Assembly: GCA_001749745.1 (NCBI GenBank)
Contig: JWTM01000541.1
Coordinates: 212,225 to 276,224, forward strand
DNA: 64,000 bases
Source: Candidatus Marispirochaeta associata
GTDB lineage: Bacteria; Spirochaetota; Spirochaetia; JC444; Marispirochaetaceae
Reading direction: 5' to 3'
Part shown: positions 26,243 to 34,837 of the stretch, in pieces
Numbering within the stretch: position 1 is the first letter of the stretch
Layout: the number at the start of each line of letters is the position of its first letter
Position numbers and translations under genes: made by a program
Notes under the pieces: model-generated
The model's database searches: none
Told to the model about the DNA's origin: nothing
Seen by the model: the letters and a program-made list of their open reading frames with translations, nothing else

Positions 26243-26771
26243 TCTCGCCCCTCTCCTCTGCCGAGGCAAAGCGGATCCAGGCTGTTCGCTGATAGAGATC
26301 GCCCAGGAAGGGGGAGAGAATATTCATCGGCGGATGAAGCTCGCTCCAGCGCACCTCCCCGCGAAAGTAGCGCTCCTCCGAGTTGTCGTCGGGTTCGGGG
26401 ATTCGAAAATCCAGAAATGCGGAGAGGAAGGCATCCTTATGGAGATAGTAGGCCTTGGATTCTTGATTGCGGATAATGTAGAGCTGTTCGATCCCGTCCC
26501 AGCGTGCGCTGCGGTTGATTCGCCGCCGCTCGGCATCGCTGTCGAGGCTGTAGCGTCGGGGCGAGGCGGAACGAACCGAAAGAATCAGGTGCACGGTCTC
26601 GCCCTCGTCGAGGGCGGTCAGCAACTCCTCCTGGTCGATAAAATCGAAGCGGCAGGCTATAACGGCGCCGCCGTCGGAGCTTTCAAAGCTTTGCAGACTG
26701 AGGGATTCGCCCCAGAGACCCGCGCTGAGCAGGGCGGCGCCGACGATTAGCAGGGGCCTACTCTTCTTCAA
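26235..26771 (-). CDS. DUF4390-type secreted protein
   Basis: 178 residues with a signal peptide (MKKSRPLLIVGAALLSAGLWG). The mature part has a beta-rich LHLILSVRS-type core, the paired arginine region around RRINRSARWDGIEQLYII, and AFLDFRIPEPDD, which fits DUF4390, a family often coded just before ntrY in proteobacteria. Placement here, overlapping the ntrY-like start by 8 bases, supports that call. It is probably periplasmic and could modulate the kinase; that role is inferred. Its start overlaps the ptsH end by 14 bases. Confidence 0.7.
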   Translation of the reverse strand: MKKSRPLLIVGAALLSAGLWGESLSLQSFESSDGGAVIACRFDFIDQEELLTALDEGETVHLILSVRSASPRRYSLDSDAERRRINRSARWDGIEQLYIIRNQESKAYYLHKDAFLSAFLDFRIPEPDDNSEERYFRGEVRWSELHPPMNILSPFLGDLYQRTAWIRFASAEERGENE

Positions 26772-27024
26772 ATCGGTTTTCGAAGAGCCGCGCTATCGCG
26801 TCTACGGCTTCCGCCTCGTCATCCCCCTCGGCCACCACCAGGAGCTTGCTGTTGTAGGAGGCTCCCAATGTAATAATGCCCATAATCGACTTGCTGTTGA
26901 TTCGGTTGTTATCCTTCTCCAGAAAGATCTGTGAGTCGAATTCATTCGCCGTCTGTACGATCATCGCCGCCGGACGGGCGTGTATCCCGGCGCGGTTCTT
27001 GATTACTACCTCTTTGGATACCAT
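26758..27024 (-). CDS. ptsH: HPr phosphocarrier protein
   Basis: 88 residues. The active-site His15 lies in NRAGIHARPAA and the regulatory Ser46 in INSKSIMGI, followed by the LGASYNSKLLVVAEGDDE loop. HPr accepts phosphate from PEP via enzyme I at His15 and can be phosphorylated on Ser46 by HPr kinase, whose gene lies 9 bases upstream. No enzyme I or sugar-specific enzyme II is in the window, so a regulatory rather than transport role is likely, as proposed for other spirochaetes. Confidence 0.95.
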   Translation of the reverse strand: MVSKEVVIKNRAGIHARPAAMIVQTANEFDSQIFLEKDNNRINSKSIMGIITLGASYNSKLLVVAEGDDEAEAVDAIARLFENRFEEE

Positions 27025-27033
27025 CTACACTAC

Positions 27034-28017
27034 CTAAAAGATATCTTTTTTCTGAAAATAGACGGCCCGGGCATTCTCGCTCTCGAGCCATTTAAGAATA
27101 TTCTGGTTAAACTCTCGGGCTGAAAAGTAACCCATTTTTTTGAGTCGTTCATTCATGGCCGCGGTCTCGATGATGATCGGAATGTTCCGGCCCGGTTTGA
27201 CCGGTACGGTGACCGTCGGGATCTTCACCCCCAGATACTCGGTGGTATTGTCGCCGGTTCCCAGCCGGTCGTAGACCTTGGCGGAGTCCCACTCCTCCAG
27301 GTCGATGATCAGCTGCACCTGCTTCTGATCGCGGATCGCACCGACCCCGAAGAGATGGGAGATATTGATGATCCCCAGCCCGCGGATCTCCATGTGGTGT
27401 CCGGCGACCGTATTAGCCGACGAGCCGATGATAATATTTCCCGAGACGCATTTCAATTCCACCGAATCGTCGGTGATCAGCCGGTGTCCCCGCTCGATCA
27501 GCTCCAGGGCCGTTTCGCTCTTCCCTACGCCTGAATCTCCGGTCAGCAGTACCCCGATGCCGAAGACCTCCACCAGGACCCCGTGGATGATCTTTTTCGG
27601 GGCGAAGATGTTCCCCAAGGCCCTGATCAGGCGGGTGGAGAACTCCGAGGTGTGTAAATCCGTCTGCAGAAGCGGACAGCCCGCCTCTTCCGCCAGCCGG
27701 ATAAACTCATCGTTGGGCCGGAGGGAGTGGGAAAAGATACAACAGGGAATGTCGTAGGTGAACATCTCCGCGATGGTATCGTAATTCCCCTCCTTTTCCA
27801 GCTTCTTGAGATATGCATACTCTCCGCGCCCGAAGAGTTGAACCCGCTCGCCGACGAAGTTATCGTAGAAGCCGCTCAATGCCAGCCCGGGCCGGTTGAT
27901 ATCGGCGACGTTGATGCGTCGCTCAAGCCCGGGCCGTCCGCCGATGCAGACGAGATTGAGATCGTTCTGTTCCTTCATTTCCAGATCAAGCAGATCCAGT
28001 ACGGTAAAAGTATCCAT
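27034..28017 (-). CDS. hprK: HPr kinase/phosphorylase
   Basis: 327 residues. The C-terminal half has the P-loop GDSGVGKSETALELIERGH, the VAGHHMEIRGLGIINI signature and the region around KPGRNIPIIIETAAMNERLKKMG. The N-terminal domain (about 1-130) is the HPrK_N type. It adds phosphate to Ser46 of HPr using ATP or PPi and removes it with Pi, tuning carbon control. It sits between hpf and ptsH, the same neighbours as in many proteobacterial rpoN clusters. Confidence 0.95.
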   Translation of the reverse strand: MDTFTVLDLLDLEMKEQNDLNLVCIGGRPGLERRINVADINRPGLALSGFYDNFVGERVQLFGRGEYAYLKKLEKEGNYDTIAEMFTYDIPCCIFSHSLRPNDEFIRLAEEAGCPLLQTDLHTSEFSTRLIRALGNIFAPKKIIHGVLVEVFGIGVLLTGDSGVGKSETALELIERGHRLITDDSVELKCVSGNIIIGSSANTVAGHHMEIRGLGIINISHLFGVGAIRDQKQVQLIIDLEEWDSAKVYDRLGTGDNTTEYLGVKIPTVTVPVKPGRNIPIIIETAAMNERLKKMGYFSAREFNQNILKWLESENARAVYFQKKDIF

Positions 28018-28041
28018 CGGAGGTATGCTTATATCGTGCGC

Positions 28042-28335
28042 CTAATGGTGCTCGATGATTTTCTCCTTTTCTTTTTTCACTTTAACGATCAGTTTATCGA
28101 ACAAGAGGTCGATGGCCGGCCATAGCTCATGATTTTCGACCCGGATGTGCGAGGGAGCTCCCCAATGCATGTGGAAATTGGCCTCAACTTTGAACTGGTT
28201 CTTCTCCTTGGTAATGGTCAGATGGAGGGTCTCCATCTTGTCCTTCACCGACTCCAGGCGGAGCATCTTCTTTTCGATGTAATCGGTGGTGTTGTCGCTT
28301 ACATGGTAGTGGACGCCTTTGAGTTCAAAGTGCAT
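28042..28335 (-). CDS. hpf: Ribosome hibernation promoting factor (short form)
   Basis: 97 residues, the short HPF/YfiA size. Typical sequence: an N-terminal FELKGVHYHVSDNTTDYIEKKMLRLE, a basic centre, and LWPAIDLLFDKLIVKVKKEKEK. It binds the 30S decoding region and silences ribosomes in stationary phase. There is no C-terminal dimerisation domain, so hibernation of the long-HPF type (direct 100S formation) is not expected. It is placed directly after rpoN, as in Escherichia coli and many relatives. Confidence 0.9.
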   Translation of the reverse strand: MHFELKGVHYHVSDNTTDYIEKKMLRLESVKDKMETLHLTITKEKNQFKVEANFHMHWGAPSHIRVENHELWPAIDLLFDKLIVKVKKEKEKIIEHH

Positions 28336-28356
28336 GAAATCCCCCTAAAAGGTTGT

Positions 28357-29730
28357 TTATCGATCGTAGGAGGAGAGGATGTCCAACTCCTTACGGTACT
28401 TGGCCACCGTCCTCCTGGCGATCTTGATTCCCCGCTCGGCGAGGATATCGGCGATCTTCTGATCAGAGAGCCGCTTTCCGCCTCCCTGTTCGTCGATGAT
28501 CTCCTTTATTCGATGTTTTACCCCCTCTTTTGAAAATTGCGACCCCGTCGAACCGGCGCCGGAAATTGAATTGGTAAAGAAATATTTAAGTTCGAATATA
28601 CCCCATTCGGTTTGAATATACTTAGAATTTGCGATCCGGGAAACCGTGGTTTCGTGGACTTCCACCGCCTGGGCGATATCCTTGAGGGTCAGAGGCTTCA
28701 GATACTTCGGTCCCCGGCGGAAAAAATCGCGCTGGAATTCGACCACCGCCCGGGATATCCGCAGCAATGTCTGATTCCGCTGCTGGATCGAGCGGATAAA
28801 CCACTGGGCGTCCTTGACGTGATCCTTGACGAAATGGCGCAGATCCCGTTGATCCCGGACGTTGTTCTCCCGCAAGAGCTGGGTATAGAACTCGTTGACC
28901 CCGAGGACAGGCACCTCTTCGTCGTTCAGCAGGGGCTGATACTCCCCATCCACGAGTACCACCATAACATCGGGTATCACGTAGCGGGATTCGTCGGAAG
29001 AGTAGAGTCGGCCGGGAAAGGGATTCAGGGTTTTAACGAACTCCAGAATCTCGTCCACATCCTCCAGATCGATCTTCAGTTTGCGGGCGATCTCCGGATA
29101 GCGGCCCTTCTCGAGGAGTTCCAGGTAATGACGGATTACCTCCTCTACCTTGTCCGGCGCCGCCGGGGTAAGCCGGGCCTGGACGATCAGGCTCTCTTTG
29201 TAGTCGGCCACGCAGGTTCCGGCCGGTTCGAGGCGCTGGATCAGCGCCGCCGCCTCTTGGAAACGTTCGAGTTGCCTCCCTTTGAGGAAGCCTTCGGGAC
29301 TCTCCATATGGAAGCCGTTATGATCCAGGTTCTGAATCAGGATCTCTCCCAACTCGAAGAGTTCTTCGTCCACCGGCTGGAGACGCCACTGCCAGAGGAG
29401 ATGATCATGGAGGGATTCGCTCCGGGAGAGGGCTCCCTCGAGAAATTTCTGCTTCCTCTCGCTCGCCTCGCTGTCGTAGCTCGAACTGCTGTAGCCGGGA
29501 TCCGAGGAGTTCTCGAAGGCGTCGTAATCCTCGCCGCTCCCCTTATTCTCCTCGATCGAGAGGGCCTGCTTCTCGGAGACGATCTCCAGGGCCGGATTCT
29601 GTTCCAGCTCTTCCCGGATCTTCTGGCGCAGATCCTGGATCGGCAGAGCCATCATCTGGATCGACTGGTAGAGCTGAGGACTCATCTTGAGTTTCTGCTG
29701 CTGGACTAAAACCGGCTTCTGGTATTGCAC
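28357..29730 (-). CDS. rpoN: RNA polymerase sigma-54 factor
   Basis: 457 residues from the GTG at 29730, chosen because GAGGAG precedes it and it gives the normal start (M)QYQKPVLVQQQKLKMSPQL; upstream in-frame codons run into lptB. Region I is glutamine-rich (QQQKLKMSPQLYQSIQMMALP). The core-binding domain follows, then a helix-turn-helix (LKDIAQAVEVHETTVSRIANS) and the RpoN box ARRTVAKYRKEL near the C-terminus, which reads the -24 element. Its partner activator is the NtrX-like protein downstream. A consensus promoter lies just upstream. Confidence 0.96.
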   Translation of the reverse strand: MQYQKPVLVQQQKLKMSPQLYQSIQMMALPIQDLRQKIREELEQNPALEIVSEKQALSIEENKGSGEDYDAFENSSDPGYSSSSYDSEASERKQKFLEGALSRSESLHDHLLWQWRLQPVDEELFELGEILIQNLDHNGFHMESPEGFLKGRQLERFQEAAALIQRLEPAGTCVADYKESLIVQARLTPAAPDKVEEVIRHYLELLEKGRYPEIARKLKIDLEDVDEILEFVKTLNPFPGRLYSSDESRYVIPDVMVVLVDGEYQPLLNDEEVPVLGVNEFYTQLLRENNVRDQRDLRHFVKDHVKDAQWFIRSIQQRNQTLLRISRAVVEFQRDFFRRGPKYLKPLTLKDIAQAVEVHETTVSRIANSKYIQTEWGIFELKYFFTNSISGAGSTGSQFSKEGVKHRIKEIIDEQGGGKRLSDQKIADILAERGIKIARRTVAKYRKELDILSSYDR

Positions 29731-29758
29731 CGAATCTCCTCGTTGGGTTGCATTCTGA

Positions 29759-29787
29759 ATTCTAGGGCCGCTTTCGCGCTTTGTCAA
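29759..29787 (-). promoter_or_regulatory. Promoter in front of rpoN
   Basis: On the minus strand TTGACA (29782-29787) and TAGAAT (29759-29764) are 17 bases apart, a near-consensus housekeeping promoter. It lies in the 73-base gap between lptB and rpoN and can drive rpoN through holA independently of pyrG-lpt. Confidence 0.8.
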
Positions 29788-29803
29788 ATGGTGTTTACGG
29801 GGA

Positions 29804-30529
29804 CTACATCCTGAACTCGGTCCCCAAGTAGATCTCCCGGGCGATCTCGCTCTCCAGGAGTTCGTCTTTGGTCCCGCTGACCAGTATCTCGCCCACGTTG
29901 ATGATATATGAGCGGTCGGTAATCTCCAAGGTATCCCGCACATTGTGGTCGGTAATGAGAATTCCGATTCCCTGGGCGGCCAGGGCGGTAACGATGCGTT
30001 TGATCTCATGCACGGCGATAGGGTCGATCCCCGCAAAGGGCTCGTCCAGGAGCAGAAAACGCGGTTCCGCGGCCAGGGAGCGGGCGATCTCGGTCCGGCG
30101 TCGCTCGCCTCCGGAGAGGGTGTAGGCCGTCTGTTTGCGGACGTGGGAGATGCCGAGCTCCTCGATCAGGGCTTCCAGCCGTTCGGCCTGCTGGGCGGCG
30201 TTCAGGTCCCGCCGGGTCTCGAGAATGGCCCTGATATTATTCTCCACCGTCAATTTGCGAAAAACCGACGCCTCCTGGGGCAGGTAGGAGATTCCCATCC
30301 TGGCCCGGCGGAACATGGGCAGGTGGGTAATCTCGTCCTGATCGAGGCGGATCGTTCCGCCGCCGGCCTTGATGAAGCCGACGATCATATAGAATACGGT
30401 GGTCTTGCCCGCGCCGTTGGGTCCCAGGAGGCCGACCACCTCGCCCCTCTGCATGGAGAAGCTTACGTCCCGAACGGCGACTTTCTTGCCGAAACGTTTT
30501 TGCAGACCTTCGACGCTGAGGGTACTCAC
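29804..30529 (-). CDS. lptB: LPS export ABC transporter ATPase
   Basis: 241 residues. Walker A GPNGAGKTT, Q-loop region SYLPQEASVFRKL, ABC signature LSGGERRR, Walker B FLLLDEPFAGIDP and switch histidine ITDHNVRDTLEI are all present, with the LptB-type ending SEIAREIYLGTEFRM. It powers extraction of lipopolysaccharide (or another outer-membrane glycolipid) with LptF/G, which are not in the window. Its start overlaps the stop of the lptA-like gene by 4 bases. Confidence 0.95.
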   Translation of the reverse strand: MSTLSVEGLQKRFGKKVAVRDVSFSMQRGEVVGLLGPNGAGKTTVFYMIVGFIKAGGGTIRLDQDEITHLPMFRRARMGISYLPQEASVFRKLTVENNIRAILETRRDLNAAQQAERLEALIEELGISHVRKQTAYTLSGGERRRTEIARSLAAEPRFLLLDEPFAGIDPIAVHEIKRIVTALAAQGIGILITDHNVRDTLEITDRSYIINVGEILVSGTKDELLESEIAREIYLGTEFRM

Positions 30530-31206
30530 TCCGTCTCCTCCCCGTTCTCCTCGGCCTCGGTCTCGACCGTACCGCTCACCTCTCCTTCGAGGCGGATCTC
30601 GTCGGTCTCGATGTCGACCAGGATGCGAGCGGCCCGGTAGACATCCCCCTTCCAGTCGACCCTCGGCAGTCCCGAGAGCTCCAAGAGCTTCTGGTCTCGA
30701 AAGTAGCGGGCGAACTCGGAGCGGCAGATCATCACCTCGTCCTCGGAGATCTTCATGATGCGTACGCCCATCTGTATCATCGTTACCGCCTCGTCGCCCC
30801 CCTGGTCCTCGAAGAAGCCGCCCCGGATCAGGAGGCCGTTTTCCCCGTCCTCCATTTCGGCGTAGCTCTCTATACGGGAGAGCTCCCGTTCCCGATCGAC
30901 GAAGAGGTCCGCCGAGCGGAGTAGAAAGCCCTCTTCTAAATTGATCAGTTCCACATCGCCCTCGCAGCGCAGATAGCGGAAATCGGGACCGTAGAGCTCG
31001 ATGCGGTCGGCGCTGATCCTGAGATCCTCGGTTTCGACCAGGGCGTTCCCGATCAATTCGGTTCGCTCCTGATCGGCGGCGAAGCGGGCGGTGGTGCGGT
31101 CGGCGGAGAAGGAGATCGATTCATCGGCCTGCAGGAGGCCGCCTGCCGGAGGCATCAGAATCAAGGCCGGGATGAGGAGGAGCAGAAGGCGGCTCAATTT
31201 CAGCAT
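30526..31206 (-). CDS. lptA: LptA/OstA-like periplasmic LPS transport protein
   Basis: 226 residues with a signal peptide ending near LLQA-DES. The OstA beta-jellyroll pattern is visible: ISFSADRTTARFA, TELIGNALVETEDLRISADRIELYG, LRCEGDVELINLEEGFLLRSADLFVD. It should bridge the periplasm between LptC and the outer-membrane LptD. The C-terminal 80 residues (after about 130) are an extension containing an acidic tail (VETEAEENGEETE) not usual in short LptA proteins. It lies between lptC and lptB, confirming the call. Confidence 0.85.
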   Translation of the reverse strand: MLKLSRLLLLLIPALILMPPAGGLLQADESISFSADRTTARFAADQERTELIGNALVETEDLRISADRIELYGPDFRYLRCEGDVELINLEEGFLLRSADLFVDRERELSRIESYAEMEDGENGLLIRGGFFEDQGGDEAVTMIQMGVRIMKISEDEVMICRSEFARYFRDQKLLELSGLPRVDWKGDVYRAARILVDIETDEIRLEGEVSGTVETEAEENGEETE

Positions 31207-31210
31207 ATCG

Positions 31211-31753
31211 CTACTCCGTTCCGATGATATAGACCCCGGAGACGCCGGCGGAGAAGCTGAAGGTGCGGGTGGGGAAGTCGGCTTCGAAACCGGCGCCGCG
31301 GATACGGGTGCCGTCTTCCCTAAGGAGCGCCACCTCGCCTGTGGGGCTGCCTCGCAGGCGGCGTTGACTGTCGACCCATTCCAGGAAATCGGCCTCGACG
31401 GTCGTTTTGTCGCTCACGGAGCGGAAGCGGATGGATCCCTCCAGGACCGCGTCGTCGGTGCGAGTATCGAAGCTGATCCGGTCGGCTTCGCCTTCGGCGC
31501 TGACCGTGCCGTCTTCGGCGTACTCTGCAAAGCGGGCGCCGCTGATCTCCCGGCGGTAGTCGGCGCTGAACTCGGCCAGGACGTCGGCGTCGATTCTAAA
31601 GCGTTCCCGGTCCTCTTCCACGCTGACTACGCTCACCGACTCCATGCGCAGCTCCGGGGTCTCCTCGCCCAGGGTCTCAGCCATCTCCTGGTACTCCAGA
31701 CTGCATCCCGAGGCGAGGCTCAGCAGCAACAGGGCCGGCAGCAGAAATTTCAC
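31211..31753 (-). CDS. lptC: LptC-like lipoprotein
   Basis: 180 residues with a lipobox (LLLSLASGC, Cys17), so it is anchored as a lipoprotein rather than by the membrane helix of enterobacterial LptC. The LptC-type jellyroll strands follow: RFRIDADVLAEFSADYRREISGARFAEY, GEADRISFDTRTDDAVLEGSIRFRS, RGAGFEADFPTRTFSFSAGVSG. It would hand glycolipid from LptFG to LptA. Its start overlaps the pyrG stop by 4 bases and lptA begins 4 bases after its stop. Confidence 0.8.
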   Translation of the reverse strand: MKFLLPALLLLSLASGCSLEYQEMAETLGEETPELRMESVSVVSVEEDRERFRIDADVLAEFSADYRREISGARFAEYAEDGTVSAEGEADRISFDTRTDDAVLEGSIRFRSVSDKTTVEADFLEWVDSQRRLRGSPTGEVALLREDGTRIRGAGFEADFPTRTFSFSAGVSGVYIIGTE

Positions 31754-33360
31754 TTCCCGCCCCGGACCTCGTCGCTGGCGGCGATAAAGCTCGTGAAGAG
31801 GGGATGCGCCTCGGTGGGCTTGGATTTGAATTCAGGGTGGAACTGAACGCCGATTCCCCAGGGGTGATCGGGCCATTGGATCGACTCCACCAGCGCATTG
31901 TCCGGGGTTACCCCGCAGATTATCAATCCCCGGTCCTCCAGCTTGGTCCGATAGCGGTTGGATACCTCGTAACGGTGGCGGTGGCGTTCGAAAACGGTTT
32001 CGGCTCCGTAGATATCCCGGATCAGGGTACCGCTGCGCAGGAGGGTTTCGCTGCGGCCCAGGCGCATGGTGCCCCCGTAATGGGTAACGTCCACCTGCTC
32101 CTCTAAGAGGCTGACTACCGAGTTCTTCCCGTCCGGCGAAAACTCCGAAGAGTCGGCGTCCTCGATCTCCAGTACGTTCCGGGAGTACTCGATGACCATC
32201 ACCTGCAGGCCGAGACAGATGCCGAAGCAGGGGATGGCGTTTTTACGGGCGTACTGGGCTGCCTTGACCATCCCGTTGATGCCGCGCTGACCGAAGCCGC
32301 CGGGAATCAGGAGGCCGTGAATATCCTGCAGCAGCTCGGCCGGATTCTCCTTCTTCTCGAGCTCCTCGGCGTCGATCTTGATGATCTCCACCTTGACGTT
32401 ATTGGCGATACCCCCGTGGTAGAGGGCCTCGTGGACCGATTTATAGGTGTCGTGGAGGTCGATATACTTCCCGACCAGGGCGATGCGCACCGTATTCTCC
32501 GCCTCTTTGATGGTGGAGACCACCCGTTCCCAGGCGGCAAGATCGATGGGCTCGGTCTCTATTCCCAGCTTCGCCACCGCGATATCGTCCAGCCCCTCCG
32601 CATGGTAGGCCAGGGGGATCTCGTAGATAGTCGAGGCGGCGTCGTGGGCGGAGATAACCGCCTCGTCGTCCACATTGGTGAAGAGGGCGATCTTGGAGCG
32701 CATGCTCTCCTCCAGGGGTTGGCCTGAACGACAGAGGAGGATGTCCGGCACGATGCCGATCTCGAGGAGCTGCTTGACCGAGTGCTGGGTCGGTTTGGTC
32801 TTCATCTCGCCCCCGGTAACCTCGGGAACCAGGGTCAGGTGGATGAAGATCACGTTCCCCTTGCCCACGTCGTGGCTAAACTGCCGCGCCGCCTCCAGGA
32901 AGGGTATGCTCTCGATATCGCCCACTGTACCGCCCACCTCGATCAGGGTAATGTCCGCTTCCTGGGCTTCGCCGATCCGGAAGATCCGCTGTTTGATCTC
33001 GTCGGTGATGTGGGGGATGACCTGTACCGTCCGGCCCAGGTAGCGTCCCTCCCGCTCCTTGGTGATTACCGACTGATAGACCTGGCCGGTGGTAATCGAG
33101 TTGGCTTGACTCAAGGGTGAGTTGGTGAAACGGGCGTAATTGCCTAGGTCGAGGTCGGTCTCGGCCCCGTCGTCGGTGACGTAGACCTCGCCGTGCTGAT
33201 AGGGACTCATCGTCCCCGCGTCGACATTGATGTAGGGATCTATCTTGATCATCCGAACGCTCAAGCCTCGACACTCCAGGAGACTTCCCAGAGAGGATGC
33301 GGCTATACCTTTACCGAGGCTGGAGCAGACTCCGCCGGTGACGAATATGTATTTCTTCAT
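31750..33360 (-). CDS. pyrG: CTP synthase
   Basis: 536 residues. The synthetase domain begins KKYIFVTGGVCSSLGKGI and includes MIKIDPYINVDAGTMSP and EVGGTVGDIESIPFLEA. The glutaminase domain has GGFGQRG, catalytic cysteine in FGICLGLQ and the His-Glu pair in VQFHPEF. It aminates UTP to CTP with glutamine. It is the first gene of the long minus-strand series. A promoter (33369-33398) places the start of transcription within a few bases of the ATG, with no ribosome site visible. Confidence 0.96.
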   Translation of the reverse strand: MKKYIFVTGGVCSSLGKGIAASSLGSLLECRGLSVRMIKIDPYINVDAGTMSPYQHGEVYVTDDGAETDLDLGNYARFTNSPLSQANSITTGQVYQSVITKEREGRYLGRTVQVIPHITDEIKQRIFRIGEAQEADITLIEVGGTVGDIESIPFLEAARQFSHDVGKGNVIFIHLTLVPEVTGGEMKTKPTQHSVKQLLEIGIVPDILLCRSGQPLEESMRSKIALFTNVDDEAVISAHDAASTIYEIPLAYHAEGLDDIAVAKLGIETEPIDLAAWERVVSTIKEAENTVRIALVGKYIDLHDTYKSVHEALYHGGIANNVKVEIIKIDAEELEKKENPAELLQDIHGLLIPGGFGQRGINGMVKAAQYARKNAIPCFGICLGLQVMVIEYSRNVLEIEDADSSEFSPDGKNSVVSLLEEQVDVTHYGGTMRLGRSETLLRSGTLIRDIYGAETVFERHRHRYEVSNRYRTKLEDRGLIICGVTPDNALVESIQWPDHPWGIGVQFHPEFKSKPTEAHPLFTSFIAASDEVRGGK

Positions 33361-33368
33361 GTGGATTG

Positions 33369-33398
33369 ATTATCCCGGAATCGGGGGCTCCGGGTCAA
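33369..33398 (-). promoter_or_regulatory. Promoter of pyrG (possibly leaderless transcript)
   Basis: On the minus strand TTGACC (33393-33398) and GATAAT (33369-33374), spacer 18. The predicted start, about 33362, is only about 2 bases before the ATG at 33360, so the mRNA would be leaderless or nearly so. Confidence 0.6.
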
Positions 33399-33420
33399 GT
33401 TAAGTCGGGAAATGAGCGGC

Positions 33421-33903
33421 CTATACGGCGTGGTCCCGGTAATCCTCCGGCTCGAGAAGCAGGATGTCGTCCCCGTGAAGATAGCGGAAGAGTTCCAGCG
33501 AGGTATCTCCCCGGGTTAAGAGCTCCGGATTGACCATAATCGGTGCGCTCATGCGCAAGCAGAGGGCGATCGCATCGCTGGGGCGGACCTCCATGCTGTA
33601 GCGTCTCAGCCCGCGGCGATAGTAGATCCGGGCGGTGTAAAGCTCATCCACCTTCTGGCAGATCTCGCAGCGAATCAGCACCAGCTGATGACGATGGAAA
33701 AGCTCGGAGATCAGGTCGTGGGTCAGCGGGCGCGGGGGATGTACCCCTTCGATCTCGACGATGATAGCGCTCGCTTCCGAGGGGCCGACGGGAACCGGGA
33801 GGATCCCCTTGGGGTGAGCGGTTTCCAGCAGCACAATCGGCAGCTGGGACTCCTGATCGATGGCGATTCCGTGGATCATAGCTTGGGCATAGGCTTTGTT
33901 CAT
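33421..33903 (-). CDS. Bifunctional nuclease (DUF151) family protein
   Basis: 160 residues from the ATG at 33903. The BFN/DUF151 pattern is present: an N-terminal MIHGIAIDQESQLPIVLLE strand pair, LPVPVGPSEASAIIVEIEG, RPLTHDLISELF, and YYRRGLRRYSMEVRPSDAIALCLRMSAPIMV. Plant and Thermotoga relatives have been linked to DNase/RNase activity, but most bacterial members are uncharacterised. A minus-strand TATACT (33915-33920) lies only about 11 bases from the start codon, so the leader is very short. It is divergent from cheR. Confidence 0.85.
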   Translation of the reverse strand: MNKAYAQAMIHGIAIDQESQLPIVLLETAHPKGILPVPVGPSEASAIIVEIEGVHPPRPLTHDLISELFHRHQLVLIRCEICQKVDELYTARIYYRRGLRRYSMEVRPSDAIALCLRMSAPIMVNPELLTRGDTSLELFRYLHGDDILLLEPEDYRDHAV

Positions 33904-33960
33904 ACTACCTAGGGAGTATAGCACCTTCTGCTCCTTTTTCCGCTTTTTTCCTGCGCGAAG

Positions 33961-33989
33961 TTGACACCCCATCGGGGAGTCCATACACT
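33961..33989 (+). promoter_or_regulatory. Promoter of cheR-cheB
   Basis: TTGACA (33961-33966) and TACACT (33984-33989), spacer 17, close to consensus. The start would be about 33996, some 8 bases before the ATG at 34004, leaving no room for a normal ribosome-binding site. Confidence 0.75.
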
Positions 33990-34003
33990 TGAATTGGAAT
34001 AAT

Positions 34004-34837
34004 ATGACGACAACCTTTTTAAGCGATCAGGAGTTCGACCAGTATCGGGATCTGATCTACAATGAGAGCGGCATCCACTTCTCAGCTTCCAACCGTTCGA
34101 TTCTGGAGAGCAGGCTCAAGGAGCGGCTGCGGAAGACCAAGACCGAGACGCCGGCGCTCTATCTGAAGCGGATCAGAGGCAACGAGGGGGAGATGAAGAT
34201 CCTGCTCGACTCGGTTACGACCAATCTGACCCGGTTCTTTCGCAATACCGCCCATTTCCAGACCCTCGAATACCATGTAATCCCGGATCTGATCAGGACG
34301 AAACAGGCGAATCGGGATACCGCGGTCCGCATCTGGAGCGCCGGCTGCTCTACCGGCGAGGAACCCTACTCGATCGCCATGGTCTGCAAGGAGCTGCTGC
34401 CGGCCAATTTTAAGATAGAGATAACCGCCTCGGATCTGAGTCTCAAATCCTTGATGACCGCCAAGGAGGGCTACTACCCCGAGGCGCGCATGAACGGGGT
34501 GCCCGAGAAGTACCTCAAGAAGTACTACAAGCCCCAGGACGAGGGCTATAAGGTGATCGACGAGATCAAGGAGTTGATCAAATTCGATTATCACAACCTC
34601 AAATTCGACTCCGGGTTGCGGGGATTGGATATCGTTTTTTGCCGCAACGTGATTATCTACTTCGACGAGGTAGCCCAGGAGGCGGTGATTCAGAAGTTCT
34701 GGCAAGCTATGAACGATCACAGCTATCTCTTCATCGGCCACTCGGAATCACTCTTCGGCATGAAGACCAGCTTCGAGTTTCTCAAGACCGATTGGGCCTG
34801 CATCTACCGCAAGTTCTCATCCCAGGGGAGGGTATAA
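34004..34837 (+). CDS. cheR: Chemotaxis protein methyltransferase CheR
   Basis: 277 residues from the ATG at 34004. The N-terminal all-alpha domain (about 5-75) includes FDQYRDLIYNESGIHFS and SRLKERLRKTKTETPALYLKRI. The SAM domain has TNLTRFFRN, RIWSAGCSTGEEPYSIAM (motif I), ASDLSLKSLMTA and DIVFCRNVIIYFDEVAQE. It methylates glutamates on chemoreceptors. It is followed directly by cheB on the same transcript. The upstream promoter predicts an almost leaderless mRNA. Confidence 0.95.
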   Translation: MTTTFLSDQEFDQYRDLIYNESGIHFSASNRSILESRLKERLRKTKTETPALYLKRIRGNEGEMKILLDSVTTNLTRFFRNTAHFQTLEYHVIPDLIRTKQANRDTAVRIWSAGCSTGEEPYSIAMVCKELLPANFKIEITASDLSLKSLMTAKEGYYPEARMNGVPEKYLKKYYKPQDEGYKVIDEIKELIKFDYHNLKFDSGLRGLDIVFCRNVIIYFDEVAQEAVIQKFWQAMNDHSYLFIGHSESLFGMKTSFEFLKTDWACIYRKFSSQGRV

